Part shown: positions 47,327-55,000 of the stretch, in pieces | Position numbering within the stretch: the first letter of the stretch is position 1 | Layout of the letters: the number at the start of each line of letters is the position of its first letter | Source of the DNA: Saprospiraceae bacterium | GTDB lineage: Bacteria > Bacteroidota > Bacteroidia > Chitinophagales > Saprospiraceae | NCBI GenBank assembly: GCA_016714025.1 | Contig: JADJOB010000002.1 | Span: forward strand, 2,709,656 to 2,773,655 | Direction: 5' to 3' | DNA: 64,000 nucleotides | Program-made: the position numbers and the translations under genes | Notes under the pieces: generated by a model | Told to the model about the DNA's origin: nothing | Database searches by the model: none | Seen by the model: the letters and a program-made list of their open reading frames with translations, nothing else

Positions 47327-48125
47327 AATTGTATTGATAGGTTCAGGCAATTTAGCAACCGCTCTGGGTAAAAAACTCAAACTTAGCGGTCACAAAATCG
47401 CCCAAGTTTATTCCAGAGATCTTGAACGCGCTAAACTATTAGCAGATCTTTTACAAACTCAAGCCATTAATCAGATTGATCGGATAAACAGCAATGCGCA
47501 GATTTATTTAATATGCATAAAAGATGATGCGATTGAAGCACTTAGTAAAACATTGGCAACAAAACTGGAAAAACAAGCCATCGTTGCTCATAGTTCAGGT
47601 GTCAACAGTCCGGATCTGATTGATGCCTATTTTATTAACAGGAGTTTATTTTATCCTCTTCAAACATTCAGTAAGTTTAAAGAATTGGATTGGACGCACA
47701 TCCCAATTTTTATTGAAGGAAGTCCGGAAGCAATAAGCCTCCTCCGTCCGCTTGCTCAGACCCTAAGCAATGATTTATTAGAAATGAATGATCAAATGCG
47801 GACTCATTTGCATTTGGCATCCGTATTTGCCAATAATTTTACAAACTACAATCTACTGGCAGCTAAAAAAATCCTCGATAAAGCTCAAATTCCTTTTGAA
47901 GTACTGCATAGCTTAATGCTTGAAACGGTAGACAAAGCATTCCGCCTGGATCCAATCAATGCTCAAACCGGTCCTGCAAAACGAGGGGATGTAAATACCA
48001 TAGAAAAACACATCCGTTTATTGGTTTCAGAATTTCCTGAATACCGGTCATTGTATAAAAAATATTCGCAAATTATAGAACAAACCTTTAAGCATGAGAA
48101 TTCTGGGACAGATTCCACATCCTGA
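47316..48125 (+). CDS. Rossmann-fold DUF2520 protein
   Basis: 269 residues. An N-terminal NAD(P)-binding motif, VLIGSGNLATALGKKLKLSG, is followed by the DUF2520 C-terminal helical domain with SLFYPLQTFSK and HLASVFANNFTNY. The fold is that of F420/NADP-dependent oxidoreductases and ketopantoate reductase, but the substrate is unknown. It overlaps ccmF at its start and the next gene at its end, so it is translated from the same message. Confidence 0.88.
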   Translation: MPFEIVLIGSGNLATALGKKLKLSGHKIAQVYSRDLERAKLLADLLQTQAINQIDRINSNAQIYLICIKDDAIEALSKTLATKLEKQAIVAHSSGVNSPDLIDAYFINRSLFYPLQTFSKFKELDWTHIPIFIEGSPEAISLLRPLAQTLSNDLLEMNDQMRTHLHLASVFANNFTNYNLLAAKKILDKAQIPFEVLHSLMLETVDKAFRLDPINAQTGPAKRGDVNTIEKHIRLLVSEFPEYRSLYKKYSQIIEQTFKHENSGTDSTS

Positions 48126-48339
48126 ATTATTGATTACCGTATTTAAATCGGGGAATAAAATAATCATCAAATTTGAAATTGGCCCTTTTGAACAAACCTA
48201 TAAGTTTTTAGAAACCGATAAATTATCCAATCTTGAAGATGCTATCAAACTGGTTACTGAAGCCTGGATACAAGATGTTTATCAAGTATTTAATTCAATG
48301 AATGCTACTTATAAAATTCGTTCCCATGAGATCAGTTAA
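48094..48339 (+). CDS. Small hypothetical protein
   Basis: 81 residues, soluble, with no recognised motif. Overlaps of 32 bases with the upstream gene and 14 bases with the downstream lipoprotein gene indicate translational coupling in the ccm operon. The strand pattern (FKSGNKIIIKFEIGPFEQTYKF) suggests a small beta-alpha domain. Function unknown. Confidence 0.65.
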   Translation: MRILGQIPHPELLITVFKSGNKIIIKFEIGPFEQTYKFLETDKLSNLEDAIKLVTEAWIQDVYQVFNSMNATYKIRSHEIS

Positions 48340-48907
48340 TCCTTTCATTTTTAGATTTATTATTTTTTGCATGATCTCTTTAAGTCTGAGTACATGCACC
48401 ATTGATCCTGCCAATCCAGATCAATTTACCGGACCCAGTGAAATTCGCATCAGTATATTATCAGGAAATTTTTCAGGAAGAAATTTCGACTTGATTAGTG
48501 AAAACCATACCGATGATCATCAATTTATTGCTTCGAAGCTAATTAACAAGGTGCTAATCCAACCCATTCAAGAAGGTATGGGCATGAATTTAGAATCCAA
48601 CAGTTTTATCAATTGGGCCTGGAAAGGCGACACCGTAACCGGCACGTTCTTGAGTGTTTTTGCAAATGATCCCAATGTTGCAAAATCAGGTGACCTGCAG
48701 TTAATTTATACGAATGGAGATGAATTTATAACAGCTATCCCTAAAGACATTCAAATTGCAATTACCAACTACAGTCAACCAAGTGGCTCAATAGAAGGAA
48801 ATTTCTTTTTTACTAATTATTTAGATTACCGGTATAATGGAAATTCCGGAAGAGAAAGTGTACGTTTTGAAATCAGTTTTAAACTGGTTCGCGGCCCGAA
48901 TATTTAA
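48326..48907 (+). CDS. Hypothetical lipoprotein
   Basis: 193 residues from the ATG at 48326. A signal segment FIIFCMISLSLSTCTIDP (about 8-27) ends in a Cys that fits a loose lipobox, LSTC. The rest is beta-rich with repeated SGNFSGRNFDL-like and GSIEGNFFFTNY strands, as in lipocalin-like proteins. It is the last gene of the ccm cluster. Function unknown. Confidence 0.65.
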   Translation: MRSVNPFIFRFIIFCMISLSLSTCTIDPANPDQFTGPSEIRISILSGNFSGRNFDLISENHTDDHQFIASKLINKVLIQPIQEGMGMNLESNSFINWAWKGDTVTGTFLSVFANDPNVAKSGDLQLIYTNGDEFITAIPKDIQIAITNYSQPSGSIEGNFFFTNYLDYRYNGNSGRESVRFEISFKLVRGPNI

Positions 48908-48982
48908 AATGGACTAAATCAAATTATATTAGCCATTAAGCAGCTTTACTCATTTTAAGATTTAGTGGAATTATTATAAAGT

Positions 48983-49701
48983 TTAATTAACTAATTTTAT
49001 AAAATAAGTGTAAAGCAAACTAATAATAATAGCCAAACTATAACTTTGGAGCGTTCCTATCAATATATATTCCGTCAACTTTCTGTCTTTTGATCTTGAT
49101 AAATCATTAAACCGCAGCACTGATTTTGCTGCAATCAACAATCCGATGGATGCCCATTGATTTAAAATGATAAAACCAAAAATCAGGAGTCTTTCTAAAA
49201 TTCCAATATATTTTCCTGCATTTTTTAAACTGTCTGATTCGTTTTCCTCATCCATTTTCCAGGCACTGATCAATACTTTCATTATAATCGAAGACACATA
49301 GCTTACACAAACAACAGCAACCAGAAACAAGGTGGTTTGCGAATTAAATATCCATGCTGATGAAAATTCCATAGGTACATACATGGAGGCAACACAAACA
49401 AGTAAGGATACATGCGCTATTTGGTCCAGAAAAAGTTGAGGCGATTATCGATTTTGGATTGCAAATGCAATTTTAATAAATCGATGAGACCATGAGAAAG
49501 AACAATAATTGCAATGCCAAGCCAATAATCCGCATCAAATTGCAGGATTGTCAAAAGCAACAAAAGATGCACCAACAGATGCCAGTATAAATAAACGGAA
49601 CGATGCTTTTTAGCCATTTTATCCAATACCCATTTTTCAGGCTGGAACACAAAATCACCCAGTAAATGCGCTAAAAGAATTTTCAGAAACAACTCGATCA
49701 T
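48983..49701 (-). pseudogene. DUF3307 membrane protein split by a one-base frameshift
   Basis: Two adjacent frames (49417-49701 and 48983-49384) encode the N- and C-terminal halves of one DUF3307 protein. The first has LLAHLLGDFVFQPEKWV and SHGLIDLLKL; the second has SLKNAGKYIGILERLLIFGF and DRKLTEYILIGTL. Adding one A to the A5 run at 49430-49434 joins them as NFFLDQIAHVSLLV. The missing base may be real or a sequencing error. The start overlaps the satD-like stop by 4 bases (ATGA), forming a two-gene operon. Confidence 0.85.
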
Positions 49702-50312
49702 AGCTTTTGGATTTGTTGTTGGAAATATTGTTCCATTCGCAAGACCTCTTCATAGCCACCGCGAGTCAATGCTTCACTGATTGAACTTTGAGACTTCTTG
49801 AGTAATTGAGCTAGTTCCATTTGATTTTTATCAGGATTTTCCAGCGCAGCTTGAATGGCCTGTGCAACAATCACACTCCAGGAATTCATAGTCAGGAGTC
49901 CCAGGGCCAACATCAGATTAAAACGCTCGTTAAACGATTCATCTCCAGTCGCAATGCTCAAGGATTGTTTTTTCAAAGCATCAAAACAACTGCCGGATCT
50001 AGTAAACGCATCGCCGGAGGATTCTGTAATTTTAGCTGCACGGTAGTTTACAGTTCCTATTCCGATGGCAATTCGGACGTCCAATTTGGGAATTTGTTTT
50101 AACCCTGCCTTGATAATAAGAGCGGCATGAAGTGCTTCCCTGGCCGGAAGCAGCATTTGGAAACTATCGCCACGGTATATTTCCCAATCTGACGGCTCTG
50201 TGCCAAATACATTGAGTGTACGCTTTAACAGCGGCATCCAGGTAGCAGCGTCTCCTTGTCGCGAATTAACTACATCCCCGGTAAGCACGGCAAACATTTT
50301 GGAATTCCCCAT
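49698..50312 (-). CDS. SatD-family protein with C-terminal helix-turn-helix
   Basis: 204 residues from the ATG at 50312; an ATG at 50297 (MFAVLTGDVVNSR) is an equally plausible start. The core with TGDVVNSR, YRGDSFQMLLP and RIAIGIGTVNY matches the SatD family, whose fold recalls nucleotide cyclases. The C-terminal QLLKKSQSSISEALTRGGYEEVL looks like a helix-turn-helix. Two palindromes lie directly upstream, suggesting autoregulation. It is co-translated with the DUF3307 gene. Confidence 0.78.
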   Translation of the reverse strand: MGNSKMFAVLTGDVVNSRQGDAATWMPLLKRTLNVFGTEPSDWEIYRGDSFQMLLPAREALHAALIIKAGLKQIPKLDVRIAIGIGTVNYRAAKITESSGDAFTRSGSCFDALKKQSLSIATGDESFNERFNLMLALGLLTMNSWSVIVAQAIQAALENPDKNQMELAQLLKKSQSSISEALTRGGYEEVLRMEQYFQQQIQKL

Positions 50313-50318
50313 ACCCAA

Positions 50319-50367
50319 ATATCGGATAATTATCCGATATAACAAAATATCGACTTAAAAGCCGATA
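50319..50367. promoter_or_regulatory. Two tandem TATCG-N10-CGATA palindromes, probable operator
   Basis: A perfect 22-bp palindrome at 50319-50340 (core TATCGGATAATTATCCGATA) is followed by a second site at 50348-50367 with the same arms and the same 10-base spacing. Centre-to-centre distance is 28 bases. They lie 7 to 55 bases upstream of the satD-like ATG, where a repressor would block transcription. The protein's own helix-turn-helix is the obvious candidate ligand (inference). Confidence 0.65.
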
Positions 50368-50558
50368 AAATAATATATAGCTTCTTAAGCCAATACATTG
50401 ATACTAAAACATCTGGCATGTATCCATTTGCCATAGCTATTACACCTTTAGAACCACTGAAAATATGGCCCTTTCAGCGGATTGACCGGAATTGTATCAG
50501 CTCGCAACTTTGCATGGTATTTAAAATATTATTTCCTTATTCCTAAACAAAAAAAATT

Positions 50559-50939
50559 ATGAAGATTCTAATTACAATTTTTTCTTCCCTCCTACTCCTC
50601 TTATGTTCATGTAAAAAAGAAGAGCCTCAGAACTGGGGTCCCCGTCTAGATGCAATTGAAAAAGCACTTAGTATAAAAGATGCACAAATTGCTGGATTGA
50701 GTGAATTGGCCTATATCCAGGCATTGGATACGGTGGCCTTGCAGAATGATTCATTTAATTTAGCATCTATAACATTTGCAACATTTCAAATTCCACAACC
50801 TGCATCGTGTCGATCCAATTGTGGAAAACAATTAAGCCGAGATCTAACGGTTTGCCAACACGTAGCTCCACAAAACTACACCTGGTGCATTGAAAAAGCC
50901 ATTCGCAATTATACCACATGCATTGGCCGATGTCATTAA
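50559..50939 (+). CDS. Hypothetical Cys-rich lipoprotein
   Basis: 126 residues. The signal segment ends in LLLLLCSC, a lipoprotein-like cleavage site. A coiled-coil-prone segment (RLDAIEKALSIKDAQIAGL) follows. Five cysteines cluster in the C-terminal 45 residues (CRSNCGKQL, VCQH, WCIEK, TCIGRC), which suggests disulfides. Followed by a terminator. Family not recognised. Confidence 0.65.
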   Translation: MKILITIFSSLLLLLCSCKKEEPQNWGPRLDAIEKALSIKDAQIAGLSELAYIQALDTVALQNDSFNLASITFATFQIPQPASCRSNCGKQLSRDLTVCQHVAPQNYTWCIEKAIRNYTTCIGRCH

Positions 50940-50958
50940 TTGTATAAATATAAAAATT

Positions 50959-50996
50959 AAAAAGCCCTTGTCATTCTAATGATGAGGGCTTTTGTT
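50959..50996 (+). terminator. Rho-independent terminator after the Cys-rich lipoprotein gene
   Basis: The stem AAAGCCCT / AGGGCTTT with an inner TCAT/ATGA pairing and a 4-base loop is followed by TTTTGTTTATT. It begins about 20 bases after the stop. Confidence 0.75.
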
Positions 50997-51088
50997 TATT
51001 GCATCAACAAAGCATCAAATGAAAATGCATTTACAATGAGAAAAATTCTAATAATAGAACGAACACTTATTAAAATATAAAAAATTAT

Positions 51089-51179
51089 AATTCGTCCCGC
51101 GAGTACGCGGGATGTACACTACGTTCCCATAATTCTTAATTATTAATTTTTAATTGAACCTGGTGGAGCTGGCGGGATT
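51089..51179. repeat. Displaced copy of the tmRNA 3' end and its downstream flank
   Basis: The last 50 bases (51130-51179) are identical to 51997-52046, including the final 19 bases of tmRNA (starting TGGTGGAGCTGG). The 42 bases before them resemble 51949-51990. The rest of tmRNA is absent here. Such pairs arise when an element integrates at a tmRNA 3' end. A small hairpin (TCACGC/GCGTGA) follows at 51180-51196. Confidence 0.8.
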
Positions 51180-51294
51180 TCACGCTTTCAGCGTGATAAA
51201 CTTCTCATCCCGCATTCAATATTTATCTTATTCCAAGCAAGCCAATACGTATTGATTTTGCTTAATTTTGTAAATTAGCATAAAATTATAATAT

Positions 51295-51516
51295 ATGTCT
51301 ACTATCAAAGAAAAAATTATCAAAGGGATACAAGGTATTGATAATGAAGAAATACTTCCGGAAGTGTATACTCTTTTGCAAGACATACTAGAAACAAAGC
51401 AAGTAATTTCTTTAAATGCAGAACAAAAAATGTTGATTCACGAGGCTAGAAATGAATATAAAACCGGTCGTCACTATACAACAGAACAAGCATTTAATGA
51501 TTTATTAGATGACTAA
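51295..51516 (+). CDS. Antitoxin of a RelBE/ParDE-type addiction module
   Basis: 73 residues, helical, acidic at the end (FNDLLDD). The size, the EQKMLIHEARNEYKTGRHYTTEQAF segment and the 8-base overlap with a downstream RelE-like toxin frame identify it as the module's antitoxin. Such antitoxins bind both the toxin and their own promoter. The module lies between the two copies of the tmRNA 3' end. Confidence 0.8.
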   Translation: MSTIKEKIIKGIQGIDNEEILPEVYTLLQDILETKQVISLNAEQKMLIHEARNEYKTGRHYTTEQAFNDLLDD

Positions 51517-51799
51517 ACCAATAGTATGGTCTGAAATCGCAAAAAATGACTTAAAGGACATAAAAAAGTTTTTTGATCAGCAAAATAAGTAGTCAACTTA
51601 CAGTAAGAAGTTATTGAAAACATTTCGTGACTCCACTAAATTAATTCAAAGATTTCCATTATTATCAATTGCAACAGAATTCGAGAATGTAAGAGGCTTT
51701 GTGATTCTACAGTATATTATATTTTATGAAATAATGAGTGAGCATATCCTTATATTATTTATTTGGGATTGTCGTCGAGATCCTGAACAGTTAAACTAA
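51509..51799 (+). pseudogene. RelE/ParE-type toxin interrupted by an in-frame TAG
   Basis: From the ATG at 51509 the frame encodes MTKPIVWSEIAKNDLKDIKK up to residue 27, then TAG at 51590-51592. Reading on in the same frame gives a complete toxin C-terminus (YSKKLLKTFRDSTKLI, then FVILQYIIFYEI and WDCRRDPEQLN). Apart from this codon the gene looks intact at about 96 residues. The toxin should be inactive unless the stop is suppressed. Confidence 0.82.
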
Positions 51800-51948
51800 A
51801 TATTAAAAAAGTTGAAATCCAAATAGCCATCTAAAAATAAAACATGCATTAATTTGTAATTTCTTTTGTCGATACTTAATAAGGCTAATACGATTTCAAA
51901 ATTCTACAATTCGTCCCAAAGCAGGCTAAATGAAGGCTACGCTCCCAT

Positions 51949-52046
51949 AATTCGTCTCGCGAGTTCACGGGATGCACGCTAAGCTCCCATAATTCGTAAT
52001 TCTTAATTATTAATTTTTAATTGAACCTGGTGGAGCTGGCGGGATT
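51949..52046. repeat. Direct repeat at the tmRNA 3' end
   Basis: The partner of 51089-51179: its last 50 bases (51997-52046) are an exact match and reach 19 bases into the tmRNA gene. A further divergent 42-base unit (AATTCGTC...GCTCCCAT) lies just before it at 51908-51948, so this unit is tandem here. About 7 bases are inserted relative to the other copy. Confidence 0.8.
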
Positions 52047-52396
52047 CGAACCCGCGTCCAGAGAAAGAATCATTTAACTTTCTACATGTTTAGTTTTCTA
52101 TTTACTTGTCAGATTTGGTGGAGCTTAGAAAACGAGCTTACCAAACCTTATTCCCTCTTTCTCGATGATTAAGCGGGACTATTAAGCATCCAGCCTGATG
52201 TTTTATGATGTGTCATGCGGAATTTATCAGACATCCATCCCGGGACACAGATGCATACTAACTACTAGAATTAGGCTGCAACAGCAAAAGAAGTATTGCC
52301 ATTTAAAAGTCGATACCCGTTTTTTACGTAGCGTGCTATCATCCTACGACATGCTTACTAAACCATTACATTTCCTGTCGATTCCAATACAACCCC
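52028..52396 (-). ncRNA. ssrA: Transfer-messenger RNA (tmRNA)
   Basis: 369 bases. The 5' end GGGGTTG pairs with CAGCTCC before the 3' ACCA, forming the acceptor stem, and the T-arm GCGGGTTCGAATCCCGC is exact. The tag frame (52271-52300, minus strand) reads GGC AAT ACT TCT TTT GCT GTT GCA GCC TAA, giving Gly-Asn-Thr-Ser-Phe-Ala-Val-Ala-Ala, similar to other Bacteroidota tags. tmRNA with SmpB frees stalled ribosomes and tags the products for proteolysis. Confidence 0.95.
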
Positions 52397-52490
52397 ATTA
52401 TGATGTGTGCTTGTATAGCTGTGCAAGAAAATCAATTTACATTTAAATTGTAATGAGAAAACGATATCAGGTGTTTGAAAGTTCCGGAAA

Positions 52491-53438
52491 CTATAAATAT
52501 TTTGAAAGATTGGATGTAATCCGCTGTCTTACAGGGATCCCGGAGTCTGATTTTACAAAGGGTTTTCCTGTGATCCGTTCGTATAAATCGATGTAGCGAT
52601 CTGAAATGGTCCAAACAAATAAATCGGGCATTTCCGGCATCAATTGACCTTCCTTCCCCTGGAATCCATGTGCCATCAACCATTCCCGGACAAATTCTTT
52701 GGAGAGTTGTGTAGGCGAGGTATTGTTGTTGAAATGTTCCAGATAGTTTGCTCGTTCAAAATACCTCGAACTATCTGGTGTATGAATTTCATCCATCAAG
52801 ATTAATTTTCCTTCAAAAAGTCCGAATTCATATTTTGTATCGACCAGTATAAGCCCTTGCTCTGCAGCAATTGAAGTACCACGTTCAAATAAACGAAAAG
52901 CAAGCCTTGCCATGTCCTCCCACAGTTCTTTGTTTACAATGCCTCTTTTGATGAGTGAATCTGAAGAAATATCTTCATCGTGTCCTTCACTGGCTTTGGT
53001 TGTGGGTGTCAGGATGGGGCTTGTGAACTGTTGATTTTCACGCATTCCTTCCTCCATTTGAACTCCACATAAAACCCGTTCACCAGATTTGTAGGTACGC
53101 CAGGCATGGCCGGTTAAGTATCCACGGACAACCATTTCGATGGGAATTCCCTGGCATTTTTTCCCAACGGAAACATTGGGATCCGGACATTCTTCGAGCC
53201 AAACCGGACAAATATCTTTAACAGCTTCAAGAAAATGAGCTGCAATTTGATTTAAAACTTGTCCTTTCCACGGAATTGGCCTTGGCAAAATATGGTCGAA
53301 TGCTGAAATCCGGTCGGATGTTATTATGATTAATTTATCACCAATATCATAGACATCCCGCACTTTTCCATGGTAAACCTGTTGTTGATTTTTAAAATGA
53401 AAATCTGTACCTGAAAGGGCGATGTGTTCGGGCAACAT
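52491..53438 (-). CDS. purC: Phosphoribosylaminoimidazole-succinocarboxamide synthase
   Basis: 315 residues, the long form. The SAICAR-synthetase motifs include YHGKVRDVYDIGDKLIIITSDR with SAFDHILP, then EMVVRGYLTGHAW and LILVDTKYEFG. The enzyme joins aspartate to CAIR in purine synthesis. It lies 94 bases from the 5' end of tmRNA, on the same strand. Confidence 0.95.
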   Translation of the reverse strand: MLPEHIALSGTDFHFKNQQQVYHGKVRDVYDIGDKLIIITSDRISAFDHILPRPIPWKGQVLNQIAAHFLEAVKDICPVWLEECPDPNVSVGKKCQGIPIEMVVRGYLTGHAWRTYKSGERVLCGVQMEEGMRENQQFTSPILTPTTKASEGHDEDISSDSLIKRGIVNKELWEDMARLAFRLFERGTSIAAEQGLILVDTKYEFGLFEGKLILMDEIHTPDSSRYFERANYLEHFNNNTSPTQLSKEFVREWLMAHGFQGKEGQLMPEMPDLFVWTISDRYIDLYERITGKPFVKSDSGIPVRQRITSNLSKYL

Positions 53439-53468
53439 AAACTATTATAAATTTGGAAGCGGCATCGT

Positions 53469-53891
53469 TCAGATATTCCGAATCGTGTTGCGATCCAACA
53501 AAATGTCTTTTAATTCCTTTAAGAAACTGTATTCGTGAGGCAGTAATTTTTTAAAGGCTTCTTTTACCGCTACATAAGAACCTTGCATTTCAGGTAATTT
53601 GGTATAAAGCACGTCTTTGACCATGTGCAAATCCTGTACAAGTAAATGTCTGACTTTTGGAAGGTCGTGCCAATCGGCTTCAATTGCCAATGCCTTTATG
53701 CCGTTTTCCTCAGTTCCTTCCAATTCAATAGCCTGATATTTTTGAATCTGGTGTTCAAACTGATCTAAAAACACTTTCCCGTCAAATAAGATGTTGTTGG
53801 TGACTTCGTCTTTTGAATTCATCATCAGGACTTCAAGTCCCTTTTCATGGAACCGATAAACAATCAAGCGAAATTGATTTCTAACTGTCAT
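53469..53891 (-). CDS. Hypothetical protein with a Nudix-like N-terminus
   Basis: 140 residues. The N-terminal RLIVYRFHEKGLEVLMMNSKD resembles the first strands of a Nudix fold, but the catalytic GX5EX7REUXEEXGU box is absent, so hydrolase activity is not supported. The C-terminal half is helical. It lies between purC (30 bases) and rpoD on the same strand. Confidence 0.6.
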   Translation of the reverse strand: MTVRNQFRLIVYRFHEKGLEVLMMNSKDEVTNNILFDGKVFLDQFEHQIQKYQAIELEGTEENGIKALAIEADWHDLPKVRHLLVQDLHMVKDVLYTKLPEMQGSYVAVKEAFKKLLPHEYSFLKELKDILLDRNTIRNI

Positions 53892-53962
53892 GGCACTAAG
53901 ATAAAACCGTTTATTGAAACCTGAAAAGAAAACGCAATTGCATGCTATTTGTTTTAAAACGC

Positions 53963-54829
53963 TTAGTTATTTAGCGGTTTCATGTTGTAGCGCTTAAACA
54001 AACGTTTCAGTCTTTTAAATGCGTGATCGCGTACCTGGCGCATGCGCTCTACTGAAATACCAAAGGATTCGGCAACTTCATCCAATCCTTTGGGCATGGT
54101 GCCTTCTAAGCCATACAACAAGGTGATCACTTCACGTTCTCTGGGTGACAACTGAATCAATGCAAATTTTAGTTCTTCCTTCATGGAATCCTTCATCAAG
54201 CCCATATCAGGTGCTGCAATGGAATCATCGCCAATGGTGTCAATGAATTCAAAGCTGCCCTCCTGGCCATCAACCGGAGAATCCAAAGAAATGGTTTTAT
54301 TGTTGGATTGTAGAATGTTATATACGTCTTCCGGTTTCATACCAAACAACTCTGATATTTCTTCAGGGCTTGGTTCTCTTTCAAATTGTTGTAAAAAAGA
54401 TTGATACGCGGTATTGATTTGTTTTTGACTGTGAAATTTATTGTAAGGCAAACGAATCATTCTTGAATTCTCAATGATGGCTGTTAAAATGGATTGACGA
54501 ATCCACCAAACTGCAAACGTTATAAATTTAAAACCACGTGTTTCATCAAAACGCTTAGCCGCTTTCAATAAACCGACATTGCCTTCATTGATCAGATCGT
54601 TTAAGGTGAGTCCGTTGTTTTGATATTGTTTGGCAACACTTACAACAAATCTCAAGTTGGCTTGTACCAATTTATCTAAAGCATCCTGATCGCCTGATTT
54701 AATTCGTTTGGCTAACTCCACTTCTTCCTCCGGGGCAATGGTTTCTATTCTAGCAATATCTGCCAGATAGCGTTCGAGCGCAATGCTCTCCCTGTTGGTG
54801 ATTTTTTGTGAAATTTTTAATTGCCGCAT
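53963..54829 (-). CDS. rpoD: Primary RNA polymerase sigma factor (short Bacteroidota RpoD)
   Basis: 288 residues. Region 1.2 is ALERYLADIARIETIAPEEE; region 2 includes LRFVVSVAKQYQNNGLTLND and FITFAVWWIRQSI; region 4 ends MRQVRDHAFKRLKRLF. The long N-terminal region 1.1 of proteobacterial RpoD is missing, as is normal in Bacteroidota. This factor reads the TTTG/TAnnTTTG promoters noted in this window. Confidence 0.95.
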   Translation of the reverse strand: MRQLKISQKITNRESIALERYLADIARIETIAPEEEVELAKRIKSGDQDALDKLVQANLRFVVSVAKQYQNNGLTLNDLINEGNVGLLKAAKRFDETRGFKFITFAVWWIRQSILTAIIENSRMIRLPYNKFHSQKQINTAYQSFLQQFEREPSPEEISELFGMKPEDVYNILQSNNKTISLDSPVDGQEGSFEFIDTIGDDSIAAPDMGLMKDSMKEELKFALIQLSPREREVITLLYGLEGTMPKGLDEVAESFGISVERMRQVRDHAFKRLKRLFKRYNMKPLNN

Positions 54830-54849
54830 CTGTTTGAAAAAAAATCAAA

Positions 54850-54857
54850 CAAACTTA
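54850..54857 (-). promoter_or_regulatory. Bacteroidota -7 promoter element for rpoD
   Basis: The minus strand reads TAAGTTTG (TAnnTTTG), 20 bases upstream of the rpoD ATG. Confidence 0.5.
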
Positions 54858-54868
54858 CGGAATAATTT

Positions 54869-54986
54869 GGGTTCAAGGGGCTGAAGCCTGACAAATCAAA
54901 TAGGTTCAAGAAGTTGAACGCTGACTAATATAATGGGTTCAAAGTATTGAACTCATACAATGCAATGGGTTCAAAGTATTGAACCC
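54869..54986. repeat. Four tandem GGGTTCAA hairpins between pnp and rpoD
   Basis: Stem-loop units start at 54869, 54902, 54935 and 54967, a period of 33, 33 and 32 bases. The last is perfect (GGGTTCAA-AGTA-TTGAACCC); the third is nearly so and the first two are degenerate. They lie upstream of the rpoD promoter and just downstream of the pnp stop. They could act as a 3' barrier or terminator for pnp, or be a repeat family. Confidence 0.8.
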
Positions 54987-55000
54987 GAAAAATGCGAAGC

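Noticed and set aside
48094..48907. New multi-gene system in the ccm tail
   Set aside because: The small overlapping genes are translationally coupled but show no motif that ties them into a distinct system.
51180..51196. Hairpin TCACGC/GCGTGA as a terminator
   Set aside because: No T-run follows on either strand; more likely part of the islet junction.
51614..51799. Separate 61-codon gene after the antitoxin
   Set aside because: It is in frame with the upstream toxin start and is the toxin's C-terminus after a TAG stop.
53469..53891. Nudix hydrolase call
   Set aside because: The N-terminal strands look similar, but the Nudix box is absent.
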